From Chloroflexota bacterium (lineage in GTDB: Bacteria > Chloroflexota > Dehalococcoidia > Lucifugimonadales > Lucifugimonadaceae): a stretch of 40,445 nucleotides of DNA. The notes under the pieces are model-generated. The model made no database searches and was not told the DNA's origin. It was given only the letters and a program-made list of their open reading frames with translations. The position numbers and the translations under genes are program-made. Positions 37,341-40,445 of the stretch are shown one piece after another (positions within the stretch are counted from its first letter, which is position 1; every line of letters starts with the position of its first letter). The stretch is from positions 5,225 through 45,669 of the forward strand of contig PABO01000027.1 of the NCBI GenBank assembly GCA_002699165.1, in the 5' to 3' direction.

Positions 37341-38504
37341 ATGAATGAATATCCGATAATAAAAAAAATTACTTTTAATAGATATCAATTTCCCTTAGAA
37401 AATATGAGAAATCATACTCTTTCGTGGGTCTACGAACCCGGATCAAAATCTGCAAGAAATATTATTTCAATTAAGATTGATACAGATTTAGGTATTTCTG
37501 GTGAATACTTTAGCATTGCTCCAGGTACTTTTGATCAAATGAGAGCTATAGCTCCTATATTAATTGGCCAAAATGGACTTAATAGAGAAAATTTTTATAA
37601 TTTAGCCAAAGTAGTTTTACGTAAGCAAGACAAAATGGGTATTGGTCCCATGGATATAGCTTTATGGGATTTAGCAGGAAAATATTATGACACACCTATC
37701 TTTAGATTATTAGGAGGTAGTAGAACAAAACTTCCAACATATGCTTCAACGCTTCATGGTGATTATTCTAAAGGTGGTCTTAATTCTCCAGAAGCATTTA
37801 GAGATTTTGCGCAGCAATGTCACGAATTAGGATATAAAGCTTTCAAAATTCATCCATGGGCTCCAGCTAATATAAATCAAGAAATAAGAGTAGTGAATGA
37901 AGTTGGAAAACTTTCAGATAAAATGAACCTAATGATTGACCCTTGTTGTGTTTACGAAACTTATGCTGATGCTTTAAGAGTAGGAAGAGCATGTGATGAA
38001 AACAACTATTTTTGGTATGAAGATCCTTTGCAAGATGGAGGAGTTTCATTTTATGCTCATAAAAAATTGAGACAAACATTAAAAACACCTCTTTTGCAAG
38101 GTGAGCATTTACATTTAGTAGAAACACATACAGATATGGCAATAGCAGAGGCTACAGACTTTTGGCGGGCCGATCCTGAATACGACGGCGGAATAACAGG
38201 TACCATGAAAATCGCTCATGCAGCAGAAGGTTTTGGGATGGATTTAGAACTTCATATTGCAGGTCCTGCTCAAAGGCATTGTATGGCGGCAATTAGAAAT
38301 TCTAACTATTATGAAATGGGGTTAGTACATCCAGAATTATCAAATCCTGCAAGTATTCCAGTATATAAAAATGATTATAGAGATGAAATTGATACGATTG
38401 ATTCTGATGGATATGTTACAGTTTCTGAAGACCCTGGGCTTGGAGTAGAATATGATTATGATTATGCAAAAAAATTCTTGATTGATTCACTTGTAATAGA
38501 TTAA
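37341..38504 (+). CDS. enolase superfamily, mandelate racemase/muconate lactonizing enzyme-like (putative sugar-acid dehydratase)
   Basis: AFKIHPW (KxH), MIDPCC, WYEDPL, GEHLH metal-ligand series, ELHIAGPAQ His; PMDIALWDLAGKYYDTPIFRLLGG. Confidence 0.9.
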   Translation: MNEYPIIKKITFNRYQFPLENMRNHTLSWVYEPGSKSARNIISIKIDTDLGISGEYFSIAPGTFDQMRAIAPILIGQNGLNRENFYNLAKVVLRKQDKMGIGPMDIALWDLAGKYYDTPIFRLLGGSRTKLPTYASTLHGDYSKGGLNSPEAFRDFAQQCHELGYKAFKIHPWAPANINQEIRVVNEVGKLSDKMNLMIDPCCVYETYADALRVGRACDENNYFWYEDPLQDGGVSFYAHKKLRQTLKTPLLQGEHLHLVETHTDMAIAEATDFWRADPEYDGGITGTMKIAHAAEGFGMDLELHIAGPAQRHCMAAIRNSNYYEMGLVHPELSNPASIPVYKNDYRDEIDTIDSDGYVTVSEDPGLGVEYDYDYAKKFLIDSLVID

Positions 38505-38507
38505 TTA

Positions 38508-39239
38508 ATGTCAAAAAAAAATATATATAGTTCTTATAAAGAAGCAATTAAAGATTTATCCAATAACACATCTATTATGATTGGAGGATTTGGTGTTCAA
38601 GGAGGACAACCAACTAATCTTATGCTTGCCCTAAGAGATATGAACTTAAGTGATCTGACCTTGATTGGTAATGTTGCAGGAATCTCAATGATTACGGGTT
38701 ACGGATGGAAAAAATCAGATAAACATAAAATTATAGATCAAAGTATATTTTTTGAAAAAAAACAAGTAAAAAAAATTATTTGCTCATTTCCAATACCTGC
38801 TCAAAGAGAACCAATTTCAGAAATAGAGAAAGCTTGGAAAAATAATGAATCTGAAGTAGAAATTATTCCACAAGGAACATTAGCTGAAAAAATACGCGCA
38901 GGAGGATCTGGTATCGCCGCTTTTTATACAAAAACAGGTGTAGGAACAATTATTGAAAAAAATAAAGAAACTAAAATTATAAATGGTGAAAAATATCTTC
39001 TTGAATATGCTCTGAATGCAGATGTAGCAATAATAAAAGCTCATATATCTGATGAAAAAGGAAATTTGATTTATAAAGGAACATCTAGGGCCTTCAACCC
39101 TATTATGGCAACTGCTGCAAGTTTGACAATAGCTGAAGTTGATAAAATAGTCTCTTCAAATGATATCGATCCAGAAAGAATAGGTACTCCTGGGATTTAT
39201 GTTGACAGAATAGTGAGTAATATTAATGAATTATCCTGA
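38508..39239 (+). CDS. CoA-transferase subunit A (3-oxoacid/glutaconate CoA-transferase family I)
   Basis: IMIGGFGVQGGQPTNLMLALRD, AEKIRAGGSGIAAFYTKTGVGT, ADVAIIKAHISDEKGNLIYKGTSRAFNP. Confidence 0.9.
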   Translation: MSKKNIYSSYKEAIKDLSNNTSIMIGGFGVQGGQPTNLMLALRDMNLSDLTLIGNVAGISMITGYGWKKSDKHKIIDQSIFFEKKQVKKIICSFPIPAQREPISEIEKAWKNNESEVEIIPQGTLAEKIRAGGSGIAAFYTKTGVGTIIEKNKETKIINGEKYLLEYALNADVAIIKAHISDEKGNLIYKGTSRAFNPIMATAASLTIAEVDKIVSSNDIDPERIGTPGIYVDRIVSNINELS

Positions 39240-39897
39240 AAAACTAACTAAAGAAGATATTGCATACAGAGCTTCTATTGAGTTATCAGCTGATACATAT
39301 GTAAATTTAGGGATAGGTTTACCCTCTTTATGTGCAAAATATATTAATCCAAAAAAAAATATTACCTTCCAAGCTGAAAATGGGATACTAGGATTTAATC
39401 AACTATCACAGGAAAAAGAACAAGACGAAAATCTTATTGATGCAGGGGGACAATTCTTAAGTCCTAATCCTGGAATTTCATTTTTTGATTCTTCTGATTC
39501 ATTTGGAATGATTAGAGGAGGACATATTGATGTCACTGTTTTGGGGGGCCTTCAAGTCTCTGAAAAAGGAGATTTAGCTAACTGGATGATCAAATCTAGA
39601 GGTATTGGTTCTATAGGAGGTGCTATGGACCTTGTTACGGGAGCTAAAGAAGTAATTGTGACTATGGAGCATATAACTAAAGAAAATAAACTAAAAATAC
39701 TAAAGAATTGTGAATTTCAGCTTACAGGTATAAATTGTGTAAACAAAATAATTACAGATATAGCTGTAATAAATATTACAAAACAAGGATTATTTATTTC
39801 TGAAATTGCTAAAGGCTGGAGTTTAGAACAAGTTCAATCATTAACAGAACCAAAATTAAACACATATAAAAGAATAAATGAATATATAACTAGATAA
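39226..39897 (+). CDS. CoA-transferase subunit B
   Basis: YVNLGIGLPSLCAKYI, QAENGILGF (catalytic Glu motif), GGHIDVTVLGGLQVSEKGDLANWM; 14-nt overlap with subunit A. Confidence 0.92.
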   Translation: MNYPEKLTKEDIAYRASIELSADTYVNLGIGLPSLCAKYINPKKNITFQAENGILGFNQLSQEKEQDENLIDAGGQFLSPNPGISFFDSSDSFGMIRGGHIDVTVLGGLQVSEKGDLANWMIKSRGIGSIGGAMDLVTGAKEVIVTMEHITKENKLKILKNCEFQLTGINCVNKIITDIAVINITKQGLFISEIAKGWSLEQVQSLTEPKLNTYKRINEYITR

Positions 39898-39910
39898 AAC
39901 TTGTTTTATC
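39893..39910. terminator. small AT-rich hairpin GATAAAA-CTTG-TTTTATC between convergent genes
   Basis: 7-bp perfect stem at 39893-39899 / 39904-39910 containing both convergent stop codons; weak, no GC core. Confidence 0.3.
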
Positions 39911-40445
39911 GAACGTCCACAATTAATTTACCAAAATTTTCACCTTCAAATAATTTCATAAAAGTTGAAGGGATGTTGTCAAAACCTTTATAAACATCTT
40001 CTTTATAAATTATTTCACCAGATTTAATCCAATTTGAAATTGCTTCCATTGCTTCAACATAAATATGTTCAAAATTAAAAACTATAAATCCCTGCATTGT
40101 AGATTGTTTTGTAAGAAGAGTTCTTGCAACTCTTGGCCCTTGTGGAGGCACTTTTGCATTATAGTTAGCAATTTGTCCACATACAGCTATTCTTGAAAAT
40201 GTTGATATATGATTTAGTACAGCATCTGAAATGTTTCCTCCAACATTGTCAAAATACATATTTACAAAATTTTCTCCCAGTAACCCTAATTCTTTGTCTA
40301 TATCTTGTGTCTTATAATTAAGACATAAGTCAAAGTTTAGTTTTTCAGTACAGTATTTAACTTTTTCATCAGACCCTGCAATCCCTATGACTTTACAACC
40401 CATAATTTTAGCTATTTGACCTACAATAGAACCAACAGCGCCTGA
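39906..40445 (-). CDS. MDR-family NADP-dependent oxidoreductase (leukotriene B4 12-hydroxydehydrogenase-like), 5' end truncated by window
   Basis: reading past the ORF-track Met gives SGAVGSIVGQIAKIMGCKVIGIAGS, the canonical nucleotide-binding motif, open to the window edge. Confidence 0.9.
   Translation of the reverse strand, partial: SGAVGSIVGQIAKIMGCKVIGIAGSDEKVKYCTEKLNFDLCLNYKTQDIDKELGLLGENFVNMYFDNVGGNISDAVLNHISTFSRIAVCGQIANYNAKVPPQGPRVARTLLTKQSTMQGFIVFNFEHIYVEAMEAISNWIKSGEIIYKEDVYKGFDNIPSTFMKLFEGENFGKLIVDVR

Noticed and set aside
37867-38142. 91 aa minus-strand ORF
   Set aside because: Antisense to the enolase-superfamily gene, His/Leu-rich shadow translation.
1-40445. Search by eye for CRISPR arrays, tRNA/rRNA genes, transposases, integrases, toxin-antitoxin or phage genes
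   Set aside because: No regular spaced repeats, cloverleaf/GTTCRA-type tRNA ends, mobile-element proteins or phage proteins were recognised; small structured RNAs cannot be excluded without covariance searches.
1-40445. Taxonomic assignment to a marine SAR202-like Chloroflexota or other streamlined lineage
   Set aside because: Gene content is compatible, but nothing in the window (no rRNA, no marker phylogeny) proves it; not asserted.

Overview
Strongly AT-rich bacterial chromosomal window, densely coding with many overlapping start/stop junctions. It is mostly core metabolism plus several accessory-looking catabolic blocks. Left to right: (1) a minus-strand menaquinone cluster menF-menD-menH-menB-menA, with menA apparently frameshifted at an A7 run close to the window edge; (2) mutL, an MFS transporter and an uncharacterised 244 aa protein (minus); (3) pyrD (+), a ribokinase-like kinase (-) and a CysO/MoaD-like sulfur carrier (+); (4) a minus-strand block rnd-alaS-ruvX-aroE-aroC-aroK-aroB; (5) a sugar-acid-type IlvD/Edd dehydratase (+) facing a HAD phosphatase, a tartrate/D-malate dehydrogenase-like enzyme, a 3-hydroxyisobutyrate/tartronate-semialdehyde dehydrogenase-like enzyme and a D-2-hydroxyacid dehydrogenase (-); (6) a compact plus-strand corrinoid/methyl-transfer operon (24712-30329). 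It holds a PF13769-like small protein, a stand-alone homocysteine S-methyltransferase, an unknown 214 aa protein, a UroD/MtaA-like methyltransferase, a B12-binding corrinoid protein, a 91 aa Cys-rich protein and a RACo-like ferredoxin/ASKHA reactivase; (7) a second D-2-hydroxyacid dehydrogenase, rmuC, a class-V aminotransferase-fold enzyme with an ornithine-cyclodeaminase-like enzyme, coaE, a NIPSNAP-like small protein, an EamA transporter, a cyclophilin, an enolase-superfamily enzyme with a two-subunit CoA-transferase, and a truncated MDR oxidoreductase. The best candidate for an under-described system is the corrinoid operon, which looks like a split B12-dependent methyl-transfer or methionine-synthase machine with no folate-binding domain and two unknown proteins embedded in it. 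No rRNA, tRNA, CRISPR array, transposase or phage genes were recognised. Family calls come from motif recognition by eye; no database search was run.
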